Positions 46,098 through 58,689 are shown, counted from the first letter of the stretch. The stretch is DNA of 64,000 nucleotides from Sipunculus nudus (GCA_026874595.1 CM049306.1:19957019-20021018), one strand, 5' to 3'. Program-made: numbers and translations. The notes: generated from the sequence alone by a model not told the origin.

Positions 46098-48790
46098 CCA
46101 CAACTTGGCACAAAATATCCTAAAAATCATGTATTTACCTCAATTTGTTTTAAAAGTTTTGTCAAAACCAGGAGTGGACCCCAAATCAGCCCAGAGCCAG
46201 CTGCACATTTTGAAATGATCCACCATACATAGCATGCATGGGCCCATATTTCCTCGCCTAATTTTCGTTATTAAACGAACCGTTTATCTCAAATTAAAGT
46301 TATGGTACCAGACAGTGATAAGTCATCAAAACGAAATTGATTGTTTATACCTGTGATGATGGAGCATTTTATTCACTATGGTGTTATTTTCGCGGTAATT
46401 TACCTCACGTTAATATTTGCGAATTTGAAACCCTCGCGAACAAGCCAACCACATTATCTGTTGTGTTGATTAATAAAAATAAATATCAGGTGTTAACCTG
46501 TTACCATATTTTGATAATCTGACCAAAGGTTAGTTCTTGAAAATTAATCGTATATTGGAGATCTATAGTGAAAACATGTACAAATGAAAGAAATAAGAAA
46601 GAAAAAATACTCGGTGATGAGTTTCCACTGGGATGACTTAAGAAAACACATCTAAATGTCTTAACCTAAATATTGATATAGAAATAATCACAGCCCCTAT
46701 AGGATTCCCAACCCGACACGGGGTGGCTTTTGTGTTACTAATACAATGTAGTTTGTGAGTTGGTTGGTCTTGTCATCCAAAGTACGGATTTATTCGGTGA
46801 AGAATTTTTTCACTGAAATTTGGTGTTATCAAAAATGTCACTTTTGTCGGCACAATTCTTAATATTTTCAAAAGTATCAAGAAAAAGATAAAGCTTTTTC
46901 TACTTTATGATTCCAAAGAGATATTATGAATTTAAAATGTTCTTTTGTATTCTTCAATGAAATAAAACTATGTTTAACCCACAGGCGGATATAGTTTTCG
47001 CATAATCATGCAGCTATACAACTAGTCAACCATAATTTGATTCACTTTCTCTCTGCTTTTATGTAGAGCCATAATTTTATAAAAGAAAGCCCAGTGAACT
47101 ATAGTACTTGTCTTGTGTCAAGTGTTTTTAATAGTTTCTAATGGAAACGCATTCTCACGCTCTCAATCGAAAAACAGCCTTTCTTTCCTGCCAGTTGGGT
47201 TGTGTAAACACGCCCCAGTAGAGAATTGATTGGCAGTGTAGTGTAAGGTGAAGAAGAAATAGACGTATCTGTTATTAGTCTGTAAGGTAAACGGGGAAAG
47301 CTGCACGCATCGAAGTGTGTATCCCTGGTTTGCACAACGTCAACTTCATCGAACGATGCAAACACGTGTTTACCCATGCCATCTATTTGACCATTGTGTG
47401 TGTAATTTTTTGTTCATTGGTAAAACAAGGGTTTTAATCAATAACAATAATCACTAAGGGACCACTGGTTAATAAATATTGATGATTGACATTTTGAAAT
47501 AAATCCCTGCATTTTTAAAGGTCCGTCATTTTTTTCCATATCGAATATCCGGGACAGAGATTTTTTTCTGAGTATTGAATTGAAGGTTTCAGACAAAAAA
47601 GAACTAAGAATAAAACCTTCAATATATGGATATTTAGAATAATTTTAGATATTTTAGAAATTCTTTCATAGCGTACTTATTTCTGTTCCGTGACGATATC
47701 TGCTGGTGTATGTGTTCTAATCATGCGTCATTTTGGCACGAAATATGACCAATTTAAGACGCCCTTATCCCTCCATACAAAGTGACCCGAAAGGGTTCGT
47801 ACATTATCCATTAGCCAGGAATATCTTGACAAATATATTTTCTCATTTTCTGGCCTAATTCACTTGACATATGTACAAAAGGCCCTCAAACATGATGTTA
47901 TGCGCAATGTTTGGCATATTGTATACGACTTGGCATAACAAGTATGTTTGCACACGCTAAGTGGTTGCATTTTACATGCAACACTTGGTTATAACCTAGG
48001 GCAAAAGCCTTATAGTAATACACACATTATAGTATCCCCTTGCTTGAGCGAAGTGGAATAGAATAGCCTATAGAATGCAAATACCTACTTGAAGTGCAAT
48101 TGTAATTTCTGTTATTTCTATTACTGTGTCGTCTGTAATGAGATTGTAAACTGCTTAGAAGGTCCTTTGCCACAATAGAACCCCTTTAAGTTCAAGTAAT
48201 TAGAATTAGGTCATTAATAATTCTTCTCCTATTCAATATGTCTGAGAGTGGGATATATAGGTGCTCTAGCATGGGTACACTTTTTTTTATTTTAGAACCA
48301 TAAGGAATTATCTGGCCATGTCTCCTGAATAAAGATACAATTTGCTATATAATAAAGGGTGATTTAATCAGACTTTAAGTTTTCGGTACTTTCTCTTCCC
48401 CCCCCCCCCCGGGTTGTTAATCAACTAGTTAAACAACTGTTTTGAGAGTACTTAAATATGCATCGAAATCTGTAGCAGCTGAAACATTGTCCTAGGGATT
48501 GGGCTACATATACTCCCTAATCGGCGACTAATTTCTGTTCGCATTCAAAAGAAATGGGCTGGGGCACAAGTCCACAGGTGATGGTGGGTTTACATGTGGT
48601 CGGTAGGGGGGACGAGTTGTGATGTCTTCCTACAACAATTAAAACATTTAAAGTTTCAGCAGAAAATGGAGCAAAAACACTTAGCGACTTTCAAGAAAGC
48701 TGTTTGGTATTTCCGTAGTATATAAACAATAAAAGTGCAAATAGTCTGACTGCAGTAACAATGATAGAATAACAAAATATTTATAACCTC

Positions 48791-48826
<36 letters not shown>

Positions 48827-50464
48827 TTGCTTTGATTATTTGAAAAGATGGTAACAAAAATCTACTACCTTTTCTTTCCTCTTCTTGTCCTTCATAGCCC
48901 TGAGTAATTTGGCTTTCTTTGCTCGTTTAAATGCCCTCTTCCGAAGTTCTTGTGACAATTTGTCTTTACTGCTGTCGATGTTTTCTCGCTCCTTCTTCAA
49001 GTCCAGACGAGAGAGTTTGTTTGGTCGTTTCTTTTGTTGGGCTTGACCATCATCAGGGGACCCAGTGACACCACTTTCACCACTAGGGCTGATGTCGGTG
49101 GTAGATTTGTCCGGAGATATCAGGTGACATTTCTCTAAATCTTGTAGAATATCGCGAGAATCTCGGCGTAATTCGTCCTGATCATGCAAAACAAGCGCCC
49201 TTCCTGTTACCTCCAGCTCTTCGTATGTATTACAGTAGCTTTTCTCAATCATGTTTACTGTGTCTGTATCTTCTGCATATTCAGTTATGATGAATTTGTC
49301 AGATAACTCTGGGAACATGGACTCGTCTATTAACTCAATGACGTATTTATCCCTGAAGACACGAACCGGAAGTGGTTGAGGACCACCAATGAGAGGGGGA
49401 GTCACTGCGGGACTCCAGCCATCTTCGTTACTGAAATAAATATCTTCCAAAATACTACTACCGAAACTACTGCCTAAACTACTGCTACTGGCTTCGAGGT
49501 AGTTCAGAAGTCCCGTGCGGTCTCTTCTAGCACCTGTCGATTCGAGGTCAGCTCTCCAGTCTGGAACTGCACGTTCTCTGGATGAACTGTCCGAACGGGT
49601 TAGCATAACCCGACGTTTTCTTATTTCTGCAGGACTGTCAGTCAAACCTATGGCGTTTTCATAGTATTTATTTGAGTCAGAGGATCCGCTCTCCTCGATT
49701 AAGTAATTAGGTCCATCACGTATTTCACGGGTGTGACCATTGGAAGAACGCACAGTGATCTGTGCCGATTGTAACCCAGAAAAGCTTCCGCCACCAGATA
49801 CACCTTTAGACGGATGAGGGGTGTCCGACCGCTTTGGTGTACTGCGATCCTTATTTTTACTGAATCGTTTTTTCTTACCGATGATTTCCTCTATGGCGTC
49901 CTCAGTGTCCTCAGAAGAGCTGAAACTTTCAGTTTCACTTACATTCCTGGTCTTTGAAGATTTTTCAGATTCTATATGTCGTAACGGAACTGCCCTTTGA
50001 TCATCGGACCATGAGCAGCTTTGGTCATATGCAGTATTAACATATTCGCCGTTTTGAGACTTATTAACAGCAACCTTTCTGATATCAGTCCTTGAAACGC
50101 GACCGTTTTCCACCGTTTCTCTGACGTCATGGTCACGTGACTTTTCGGGACTTTTCTTCCCTTTGTTTTTGGATATATTATTGATTTCTGCTTTAGCTTT
50201 AGACTTTTTCTTATTTTCTTTATTTTCAACAGTTTCTTTTTTCTTTTCACTTTTCTTTTTGTCAGCTTGAGTTGCGGTTGCGTTCCCCTTGGATGGTTTA
50301 CCCTCCTTTGTGTGTTCCTTTCTTGTGTCGTCATCATTCTTGATGTTGCGCCCGCTCCTGTTAAGATGCAGGGCCCCATTTTCTTTGATTCCTTTGTATG
50401 GTTCAACATGAACTATGGGAATAATATCAGCCTGTGACTCTTGATCAATGACGATCGGGACGAC
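41482..50464 (-). CDS. Uncharacterised Lys/Ser-rich protein, 3 joined exons
   Basis: Exons 48869-50464, 45928-45998 and 41482-41722 join in phase (0, then 2) to give about 635 residues from the first base of the large exon to a TAG at 41482-41484. The N-terminus is not settled: there is no in-frame Met near the beginning of the large exon, so an upstream exon is needed. Counted from that exon start, residues 1-118 are Lys-rich and disordered. Residues 175-340 are Ser-rich with acidic clusters. Residues 367-427 look folded (VRVFRDKYVIELIDESMF... GRALVLH), and residues 478-532 form a very basic helix-like segment that could be nuclear. No family was recognised. The frame continues past the TAG. 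Confidence 0.75.
41723..42464. other. Intronic AT-rich sequence of the uncharacterised gene
   Basis: No structure beyond the T-rich acceptor tract of the last exon. Confidence 0.5.
42465..42790 (+). mobile_element. tRNA-derived SINE-like element
   Basis: The head contains an A-box-like TGTTGTAGTGGTATTCAGG (42465) and, about 65 bp further, a B-box-like GTGAGTTCAAATTTC (42534). This is the spacing of an internal Pol III promoter. The body is less AT-rich, with GGCTGTGCCTCACAGCC (short hairpin) and GTTTCCTCGGTGAAATGACTG. No poly-A tail or target duplication was confirmed. Confidence 0.5.
42810..42960. repeat. GC-rich interspersed repeat with CGGACGGA units
   Basis: GGAAGGACGGACCGCACGGCGG and GGACGGACTGACGGAGAG-type sequence; CGGACGGAC tails also appear at 44715-44740. 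It is probably part of a dispersed repeat. The open frames here are GC-rich by-products. Confidence 0.4.
43965..43982 (+). repeat. (G)18 homopolymer
   Basis: An uninterrupted run of 18 G. Confidence 0.95.
44560..44790. repeat. Dispersed repeat ending GGACGGAC...AGCTGAGCTAAAAAT
   Basis: Contains AACTAACTGTATGCAGAATTTTAG, GTAGGTCCAGCGGTTTC, AACGGACGGACGAAAGGACGG, GACTATAGCTCAGA and TTAGCTGAGCTAAAAAT. The tail matches the repeat at 6540-6765. This type of tail recurs throughout mollusc genomes as far as I know. Confidence 0.55.
44791..45927. other. Intronic sequence, nothing recognised
   Basis: Several short open frames on the plus strand have no coding look. No supported features. Confidence 0.45.
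45928..45998 (-). CDS. Small middle exon of the uncharacterised gene (71 nt)
   Basis: The acceptor is ACTTATTCTTCAG and the donor is CCAAG|GTAAAG. In phase 0 it encodes TPRGTIPASKLEENQIKESW plus ANP and leaves two bases (AG), which are completed by the first G of the 41722 exon to Arg. A second frame is also open, but only this one joins both neighbours. Confidence 0.7.
46049..46094 (+). repeat. (AT)n microsatellite
   Basis: Perfect AT tract of about 46 bp, 50 bp upstream of the 45928-45998 exon on the minus strand. Confidence 0.95.
46095..48793. other. Large intron of the uncharacterised gene
   Basis: AT-rich; a C13 run lies at 48398-48410. A 79-codon minus-strand frame at 47138-47377 lies in a slightly GC-richer stretch but has no splice sites around it. 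Nothing else is supported. Confidence 0.45.
48794..48823 (+). repeat. (GA)n microsatellite
   Basis: Perfect GA tract of about 30 bp just downstream of the donor of the large exon (minus strand). Confidence 0.95.
48869..50464 (-). CDS. Large exon of the uncharacterised Lys/Ser-rich gene (532 codons)
   Basis: The acceptor TTTAATTTATCTAG ends at 50465 and the donor AAG|GTAGTA is at 48868. The frame is open for 532 codons and must enter in phase 0. It begins VVPIVIDQESQADIIPIVHV. It contains the Lys-rich tract KKKSEKKKETVENKENKKK, the Ser run ASSSSLGSSFGSS and the basic tail RKRAFKRAKKAKLLRAMKDK. Confidence 0.85.
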
Positions 50465-50877
50465 CTAGATAAATTAAACACATACAAGTGTACATGACAT
50501 ATACTTCGTGCTTTTGCTAAAAGACAAAATATTTGGACGTCGTTTACGGACTACTTTGCAAAAAAAAACCCTAAAAAAAACGGCCTTTATGAAAATATTT
50601 TATCACGGTGTTACCCAAGTGTTGTACAGTATGTGAATAATTGCTTCCGCGAGGACGATATGTGTTTACCAACGTTCGTGTGTGTAGGTGTGTGTTTGTT
50701 CACAATTTAACTCAAGCAAATCTTAAATGGAATCTCATGAAATTTTCAAGGTATTTCGAGAATGGGGTTATGAAGAATCTTTAGATTTTGGTGTTGATCC
50801 GGCACATTAGCAGTTGCAAATTTTTCATCATAAGGTATGGCTGATTAAAAATGTTATATATGTGTGTGTAGACTGAC

Positions 50878-51036
50878 CTGGACATCCCGTCCGCAGCACG
50901 GTTCCCCCTTTGACGTCACGCAGCCCATTGACGCTCAAGGTGACGCCAAGCATCGCCGCACATTTAATTACGTCACAGATATCCCAGCATGCAACGCCTG
51001 TATCACATGTCAACTCTTCGACATATGCAGGACCTC
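50878..51036 (-). CDS. Candidate Cys-rich exon upstream of the uncharacterised gene (159 nt, phase 1-1)
   Basis: The acceptor is GGTTTTCTTTAG and the donor CCAG|GTCAGT is strong. Only one frame is open: GPAYVEELTCDTGVACWDIC, continuing with two more Cys and ending RTGCPG. The exon enters and leaves in phase 1, while the next visible exon (50464) needs phase 0, so they cannot be joined directly. Either a small exon is missing in between, another splice site is used, or this belongs to a different transcript. No domain is recognised. Confidence 0.4.
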
Positions 51037-51480
51037 CTAAAGAAAACCAACCATACTAGACTTTTGCAAATCTAAATAAAAACATCCAACTCTCTCAACA
51101 ACGTATAATGCTGTCAATCATTACAAAATATAAGAATAAGTAGATATACATAATTATAATATATAAGGATATACAAATAATATAATTATAATATATATAT
51201 AATAGCACATTAAATAAAAATTATATATATGTATTAATTATTAAAATAATACAAATATAATTATAAACAGTATTCTCTTTACAATGTGCAGACTGCGCAA
51301 ACTTTGTTCACGTAAATTAAATACATATTTTTTTCAAATTCGTTTAAACAAAACAAGAAGGGTTATTGCGTTCTGACTTATAGTATAGAATGGAAGATTC
51401 CACGTATGATTTCCATGTTTGGTATTTATCTTCCATAATTCAAAACAGACAGTTTTCAGAAAATTTCTATTTTAAAATAA
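51037..51480. other. AT-rich sequence upstream of the candidate Cys-rich exon
   Basis: TA-rich stretch (51140-51270). No features supported. Confidence 0.45.
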
Positions 51481-51839
51481 AATCGGTGATCTCACCTGAA
51501 GGTCGAATGCACACACTCACACACACACAGACACAGGTCTGTTTTAAGTGTTCCAGTTATACTCGCATGCTGCTGCTTGAGTCCATCAATAAATCTTACT
51601 CTGATCGTAAATACGACCACAAGCCCAGTAATGTCCCCGTATTGCTCGTATACTTTGTCTCAGTGGGCTGATCTATCTGCAGAATTACACGTGTGGTAAC
51701 AACCTAACAGGTGTGCTAAGCCAGAAAGCATACACAGTAGCAGGAGTTTCGTACAAGCTGCCAGGTTACGGCACAGTGACTTTACCGTCAGGCGATCAGC
51801 CCTATCATTACGGATCACCACTGGCGGTAATACACTCGC

Positions 51840-51890
51840 AACGTGCCAATCACATAGTGCTGAGACCTCAGAAACCAGCGCGCCAATCTT
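51840..51890 (-). promoter_or_regulatory. Possible promoter region with two CCAAT boxes
   Basis: CCAAT occurs at 51846-51850 and 51883-51887 within a locally GC-richer stretch (51700-51900). About 350 bp further on the minus strand lies a good donor, TTCAG|GTGAGA (near 51495). This could be the 5' end of the minus-strand gene, with a non-coding or short coding first exon. Speculative. Confidence 0.25.
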
Positions 51891-51899
51891 GCATGATAT

Positions 51900-54800
51900 T
51901 GTATGATATACTACGAATCTGTGGGGTATATTTGATGTTTCCTTTGTGAGAAGGCAAATCGAAGATTCTTCAGAGCCCGTTCAATGGGGCTAAAGCCATA
52001 TTACAGCAACCGTTGCACCCGCGGGAGTGGGTCTGAAGAGACTCAAGGAATTACAGCTTGATCAACCATTTCTTTAAGGAGCCGAATCCAACTACTGGGA
52101 CAAAACCATCAATAGTCTACTAAATTCCCTACTTGGTATTAAAAAGGCAGTTGGATTAAATAGGTTTGTTTGGTAAAACCGCAATGTATTTATAACTGAA
52201 GTACCAATACATGAAAGTTAATAACCCCTTTATATTACCAAAGAAAAGTATAATTGAACCGAGTATACATCAAATACGATGTTATCAAGCGCCAGTGGTT
52301 AAAATGGTATCTTTTGAAAAGGGAGTCAGATCCGTCGATCGAGGGACAATCTGCACAATTCGGTCCGTTCTGTACAACACATCTTTACATGATTTTATGT
52401 TATTTTTTTGTAATTACATATTCTCATACATAGGAGTATTCTATTTTCGTCTATTAAAAAAATTGTCAAAATTTGAATTTTTTATTTTTTCATTTAGCAA
52501 ATTTTCTGGGTTATTTGAAAATTTTATGATAATCCTTTATCAAAGGTATACAATAATGGATTGATTTGTAATAATAACGTTGGCAGTGGTTTCATCAAAT
52601 AATAATATTAGATAAGTACATGAATTGACATTATATGGTATGTATTCATAGTAAGATAAAATGGATGGTTAATAAAAATCGAGGATAACAATTACCTTAC
52701 AGCTCAAAATCTGGTGTTATATCCGTGTCAACTCCGGGTGTTGTGGATAACATTTAATCCTATATTGCAAATGAAAAGGTGGCCACTTTCCGCTTCCCCT
52801 CATCTGATGTAAAGGTGTCAGCGTCAGTCTCCAACGCCAACTGAAGCCGAAGGTAGAAATTTATGTCAACTGATGCTCGTGGTAGAAATGTCAGTGGGCG
52901 GGGAGAACCCGTGTTAGGTAGTCAAGCAATGTTTGCTGAGTATACAGGACATACGGAGAACCCGCATACGGATTATCATAGTTTCGCAGCTCCTGTTACT
53001 GCTGCATAATCCGTGTCTACGATGTCTTTGTCATCTCTGTTCACGTTAATCGTTGCGCAAATATTATTGCCAAGGTGTTGAATTCCTGCTAGGCCCTGAC
53101 TTGGTCAGGCTGTAAGAAATGAAAATGATATAAGCGACGATTTGTTAGGAATATCTTAGCAATGCTGATGTGCTGCTCAGTCCTTATACCTTCTTCAGTT
53201 TATCAAACATTTACCGTTACCGCGTGGGGTCCCGGCTCCCGCGCGGGTTCGATAAAAATTGATCCTGCACCAAAATAAATAAGGTACACTAAAGGTACCT
53301 TTGTATGAGTAATTGATCCAAGCTGTTATGAATGCAACCCTGATCCTCTAAAATAAATGCTGGCCACTTTTCCTTCATAAATATTGTAAGATTTGTGTAA
53401 TTGTGTCACATCTCGAATCTCGTTGGTCGTTCACATGACTTAACAAACAAACGAATACTCCTCAGTTACCCATATGTGCGATATAACACATCAGAATTTT
53501 TCCTAATTGACCAGCCAATTATGCCCTGGGTTGTACCAAAGGTAAGATGAACGTCTTCAGAAGTAACCTGGTCGAAAACGAAAATTTAATATCATTTGTG
53601 ACAGGAATGAAGAGACATTTATACTTGGTAAGTGCACTCACCCAAATTTCCTTACTCAAAATGTTGCTAAGGAAAATAATAAGGTTTCACAAAGGCGAAA
53701 TTCCCGTCATTGATATTAAATATATAATTAGAAAGTTCCTTTAGACTTTCCCAAATTGCCTAGCGTGATTCGTACAAAACTGTAACATATATCTTGGCTG
53801 GAAAGTTATACATGACCCCGGTTTGTATGCTAGTGGTTTAAATAGCTTCCTATGGGTCCCCTTGCTCCTCCTTGCTTGACATCTGACACTACGGTTTGGT
53901 CAGGAGTATGTATTAACTGCGGAACTGCATGGTCAGTGCTCTTCAGAGTGGAGTGTTGATAAAATCTTAATACACGACTCAATGTCTGCGAAACGCTGTC
54001 TGAGAAACCCGGCAACCTTCCACTTGTGGACTCTGCAGGCGACAGAACCAGTTCTCAACCACTGTTCATATTCTGTATGATTAAAACGAAACAGCGCCAC
54101 TGTGTAATTCAGGCCAAGGGAAAGTATACATGATCCTTAATGTGCTTGTCAATTAGAGTTGGAGCAGCTCAAATATCGCCAGTACCCCGAAAGTAATGGA
54201 CTCAGGCGGTGATTATTTCTCTCGTGTGACCACACCATGGGTAAAAAGCCCGGGGGGCGAACCATTGCCAGATCGCTCCTACAGATACTGAGCAACATAA
54301 ATATACATATACGCTAGGTTCATTCAGTATTGTCTGATACAAGGTGCGTTTGCCACTTAGCTCTCAGGTATATAACTTATTCATATGACCAACCAGTCAG
54401 CACATACATGTATCTCTGCAGGTCCTTCAGACCACCCAATCCAATTTTCGACCATGAATACTGCTAAACATTAACCAAATGCACTAGCCAGGTGGCTTAT
54501 TTGGTTATATTCCAGAAATGGGAGAAAGGGGCCGGAGTTTTGATCATCTGTATACAGTGATCATAACAAGTCGCCGACTTTATAACTATACCTTAATCAA
54601 CCTGTTCACAATCCCGCCAACATGTTTATTCGCACGCCCTTGTAAATATTACCTGCTGTGACAGGCTCATTATTTTATGTGTGTACAAATGCTACCCGCT
54701 CCGTGCGGAGTTCCATTATAATCAGCCGGTTCCCCATGCCAGACCCTGTTTTAAATTGGCTCTCCCATTCCTATGACCGGAATAAGATTAGGTCTTCAGT

Positions 54801-57060
54801 TCAAAATATCAGATACAACGTTACCATAAACTACATAGGTAGAGTTTATACATATAGATTAACCAAGAACAGCTGTGTCTCCAATAACCTTTAACCAGAA
54901 TGTCTGGTTGTTCTTAGATTATCGCAAAAATTGTCCAGAAAATTCAAACGTTTGTACCGGATTCTTTATATATTACCTTCTTTCACAATTATGAGTAAAC
55001 GCTTACGAAACAGGATAATAAGATGTCGCGATCACGCTGTTAACTATATACACACTGGCCCTAAACACACTGAAATGTTTATTTTGGATTTCCGGAATAC
55101 AGGGCATTCTGCCCATAGCTTTTGAGCGGAACCATTTTTTGAGTGATCACCTGATTAGTAGTCATACAGTTTACAACTTATGTATAAAGTATATTTTTTA
55201 CATCAAATGTCTTGCAGAGTGTCTTTAAGCAAGACAATTTATGCAAAAATTAGTGTTCTTCTGTCTTGTCTTATCAGCTCTGCACAATGCCGAAATCCAT
55301 CTTATATATTGTCCAGCACGCTGAGCGCTGATCAAGAAAACACTGCAAAGGTCTTTCACAGTGGTCCCCATGCACAAGAAGGTCCCGCTATTTCAGCTAA
55401 CTAGATTTTAAATGTTAACGAAAGAAATCCAGATAATCAGCTGACCAATCTACATTCAGCCCACTACAGTGCGGCTGTACTGGAATAGGAATATCGCCTG
55501 TTTAATCTTGTCCATAATACAATCAGTGTCACACATTTACCCTCTAGCTATATCATATGCCATGGTTATGTGACCCAGCATGTTGTAAATTTATTATATA
55601 TATCATCATATCACCTGCCATTATATAGCTATGAGGAGTATCACATCCGAGATAGCTAATCAGTAATAACTTCGCCTACAAGGAAAAATAATCTACTGTA
55701 ATTGTGGCAAAAGTGTTCTGTCAGATTAACGTTCTTACTTATGCAAACAAAGTTAAAGCGAGAGTAAACCTAGCCGTGAATGCACGACTCAAGCATTTTA
55801 TGGCCTGGTAAGCCTACCTAAGTCATGACAAAATACATACGGGGAAATGTACTGCAAATCCATCCATCCTACTGCATAAATACGGTCGTAACTGTAATCT
55901 TAAAAATAGGCTACAAGTGATGAATCAACACAAAAGAATACATGTGATCTCACAAACTAAAGTGTAAATCCATCTCTAATGACAACATGCCATTTCTTGT
56001 TTAGCGTACAAGTCAATAACCCATAAGGTGTTGCAAAAATGATAAAAAATATTTGCTTCCTCATTGAGACCAACAGTGTGGCTATCTTCTTAACTAGAGA
56101 TGACACTCTTACATATTAATAGACTTTCATAAGTCAGTTGACCGAAATGTTGCCAGAGTGAAACGGTGATTCAGCTTATTGATCTAGTTACTATGATTCA
56201 TACGTATGCTTATACATGTACTTGTGGTTCATGTACCCCAAAGAGACAAACAAGGCACCTGCACGCAATCACGCAAGTGGTTGCAATGCCATTCGCGTCC
56301 TATGAAACGTCGGGAAAGAGGTAGACCGGCAGTGTGCTCGGGGAACCGTGCATTGGCGTCCACATAAAATATTTTTGCCGTTTCATGACCTTTGGATCTT
56401 ACTTATTAATATTAAAGAGAGAGTCCCTGACACCTTTGAGTATTCGCATAAAACCCTTAATATGCAAATTAGCAGCATTATTGAAACTTCTTTTTTGCTC
56501 ATTTCGCTCTTAGTTCTTGTCCTATTTTAGAGATTTAGGTGTCTATATAAATCCATGTTTTCATGGTAGTGAAGTATGATAAAATGTATCATACTACCAT
56601 TTAATGAACTTTTAATATGCAAATAAGCTGTCGCCACTCGGTTGACTTGCGTACTCGCACGAAATCTGCAGATAGAAAAATAATCTCGATCCCCCCAAAA
56701 GTAATTGAGATATTTTTGCAGTCCCACATTTTTTTAATCTTACGAAATAATATTAAATCGTTGGCAGGCCCTGTGTGGTATATGCTAAATAATTAAGCAA
56801 TGGTCTTCAATCGAAATGCTATATTTATCCATTTCATACACAAAATGGTTTTAAACGTTGAAGGCAATGCGAATAAATCGTTTATTTTGTCCAAACTGCA
56901 TCTAACACAAAACAGCGAGTAAACGTCTATTATGTGAAACAATGCATGGAACAACATGCTGACATAAACATTCGCGCTTACAATATAATCTTGTTCCTGT
57001 TTCAAAACTTAACTATTTCGGTGTGTTCAAACTGCATCAATTATAACTACATTCCAACTG
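51900..57060. other. Intergenic region without recognised genes
   Basis: Both strands were scanned. Short frames such as 53830-54015 (minus) and 54658-54894 (plus) have no start, splice or family signal. A short perfect-looking hairpin, TGGTAG...CTACCA, lies at 56562-56601. No RNA gene or clear mobile element was recognised. Confidence 0.4.
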
Positions 57061-57065
57061 GAAGC

Positions 57066-57240
57066 CAGTCCTGGCGGTCGAGTGGTTAGCGTGACTCCTT
57101 ATCTTTATATATACACTGGGGGTATGCGTTCGAAAGCCCCTGCCGGACTTTCACCGGTGTCTTAAAATAAAAGGGAAGCTCATCGGATAACCTTACGATT
57201 TCGTAACCAAACACGAGCAGGATTCAAACGTGTGGCCGAA
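57066..57240 (+). mobile_element. tRNA-derived SINE
   Basis: The tRNA-like head has an A box, TGGCGGTCGAGTGGTTAGCG (57072-57091), and a B box, GCGTTCGAAAGCCCC (57126-57140), and looks like a Ser/Leu-type tRNA start. It cannot fold as a working tRNA because the middle part is AT-rich and the acceptor stem is lost. A tail region with CTTTCACCGGTGTCTTAAAA follows. It reads as a Pol III-derived retroposon. Confidence 0.6.
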
Positions 57241-58100
57241 AGGGTTTAAAAATGTATCTTGTGTGAAAGCTCAATTCTTTGTTTGAAGCCGTTTTCTGTG
57301 TGAGTGGTATTAAGTGTTAATGAAAGTATAAGCTTGTGTTTATGATTAACTGTCCAATCCAGCTCATTAATAATAACCTTTCATTTGTGATGGGTTCTTC
57401 AATTACCACTTTCACTTGATTAATTGATATCATGCCAATTGACTGATCACTTTCGTAGTTTTATAACCCCTCAATTTGCCACCATTACTGCCTATTGAGA
57501 CCTAAAACACAATATTCAATAGTTGGCACAAATGTCAAAGACACAGACAAATACCACGCACACAGTATTTTCGGTTGTAAATAAAAGAAATAAATGTTAA
57601 TTTATCCTATATTTTTCAACGTAACCCTTCAACACGAAAATTTGGATTGAAGGCATTTTAGTTTTTAAGACAGAACAAGGTAAAGCGTCTAATCATATAT
57701 TACAATATATTTAATTGCTGATTCGTCTTATTAGTTAAAGCGCATTAATTTTCAGTGTTTTTTAATCTGTCACAATAAGGAAACAATAAGGTACAAAAGG
57801 TTCTTTTATTTTTATAAATACATTTTTATGTTTTTAAATAAAATTTGATAAATTTCTTTTATTTGTCTACAAAGGATAATTTTAAACTGTACATCATTAA
57901 ACCATGGATGTAGATACCATGATCTCTAAGACAGGACAAGGACTAAGAGGGATCTGAGAGAAACTAGAAGTTCCATAATGCCGACGCTTAATTTGCATAT
58001 TAAAATTTATCTAAAGTCTTTTCCATATTTATGGAGAGAAAGGCGGAACAATACCAAGATCTCTTCTCCAAGCAAGTTCTGACACTAGTGTTGTGAGCTT
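57241..58100. other. AT-rich intergenic sequence
   Basis: Nothing supported on either strand. Confidence 0.45.
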
Positions 58101-58109
58101 GTGACAGAG

Positions 58110-58440
58110 GACATCCGTAGCCCACTTTCTATGAACGAAGATGTTTGCGTTGGACCAAAGGAATTAAAAACCACTAGCCACATTACTGTTACAGTGTTTG
58201 GTGAAAAAGTTCCCAAAGAAGATGGCATACCAGTTGAAATCATCAAAGTAAGCACTATGCAGCCTCAACTCTACTCTCTGTCGTCATCTCAACATGTATC
58301 AAAGAATCTGCGTGAGGTTACTATAGTGTGATTCTCTGCAAAGACACGAGTTAACTATGGCAACTAGATTCTCCGATTCTTTACTCCGTGAATAGGCCTA
58401 ATCCTCACTAAGCTGCAGTCACTTGCTGCCGTATGCTCCG
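58110..58440 (+). pseudogene. Decayed LINE reverse-transcriptase fragment
   Basis: The frame at 58101-58331 contains KVPKEDGIPVEIIK and ends NLREVTIV. These resemble the K.PG.DGIP.E..K and R.VTIV.L.K.KG stretches of non-LTR retrotransposon reverse transcriptases. After a stop the same frame still reads FSAKTRVNYGN and then a stretch resembling the YRGISLL...GK region. Several stops interrupt it, so it is a remnant. The clade was not determined. Confidence 0.45.
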
Positions 58441-58689
58441 ACAAGACAGCTATACTTGATTTCAGAGCATTGTTGAACAAAGGCGGTCAGTCAGTAGTAT
58501 CTAACCGTATTTGAAAACAACAGCTACGTATACGGTGAGACTCTACAATACCGAGTGTCTGAGAGAATACTCTAATGACGACAGAGATACATAGATTCGG
58601 ATGTACCAAGCTTGCTATTAAAATGTAAGAACGTTGTATACCACTGTATACCCGATCAGTAGCCTACAGGCATCCATTGCGAACACATT

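Noticed and set aside
52211-52564. 117-codon plus-strand frame
   Set aside because: Phe/Ile/Lys-rich translation of AT-rich DNA without coding character.
53830-54060. Minus-strand frame of about 68 codons (VLSPAESTSGRLPGF...)
   Set aside because: No start, no splice context and no family resemblance; too short to call.
57066-57145. tRNA gene
   Set aside because: A and B boxes are present, but the acceptor and anticodon stems cannot be formed; it is a SINE head.
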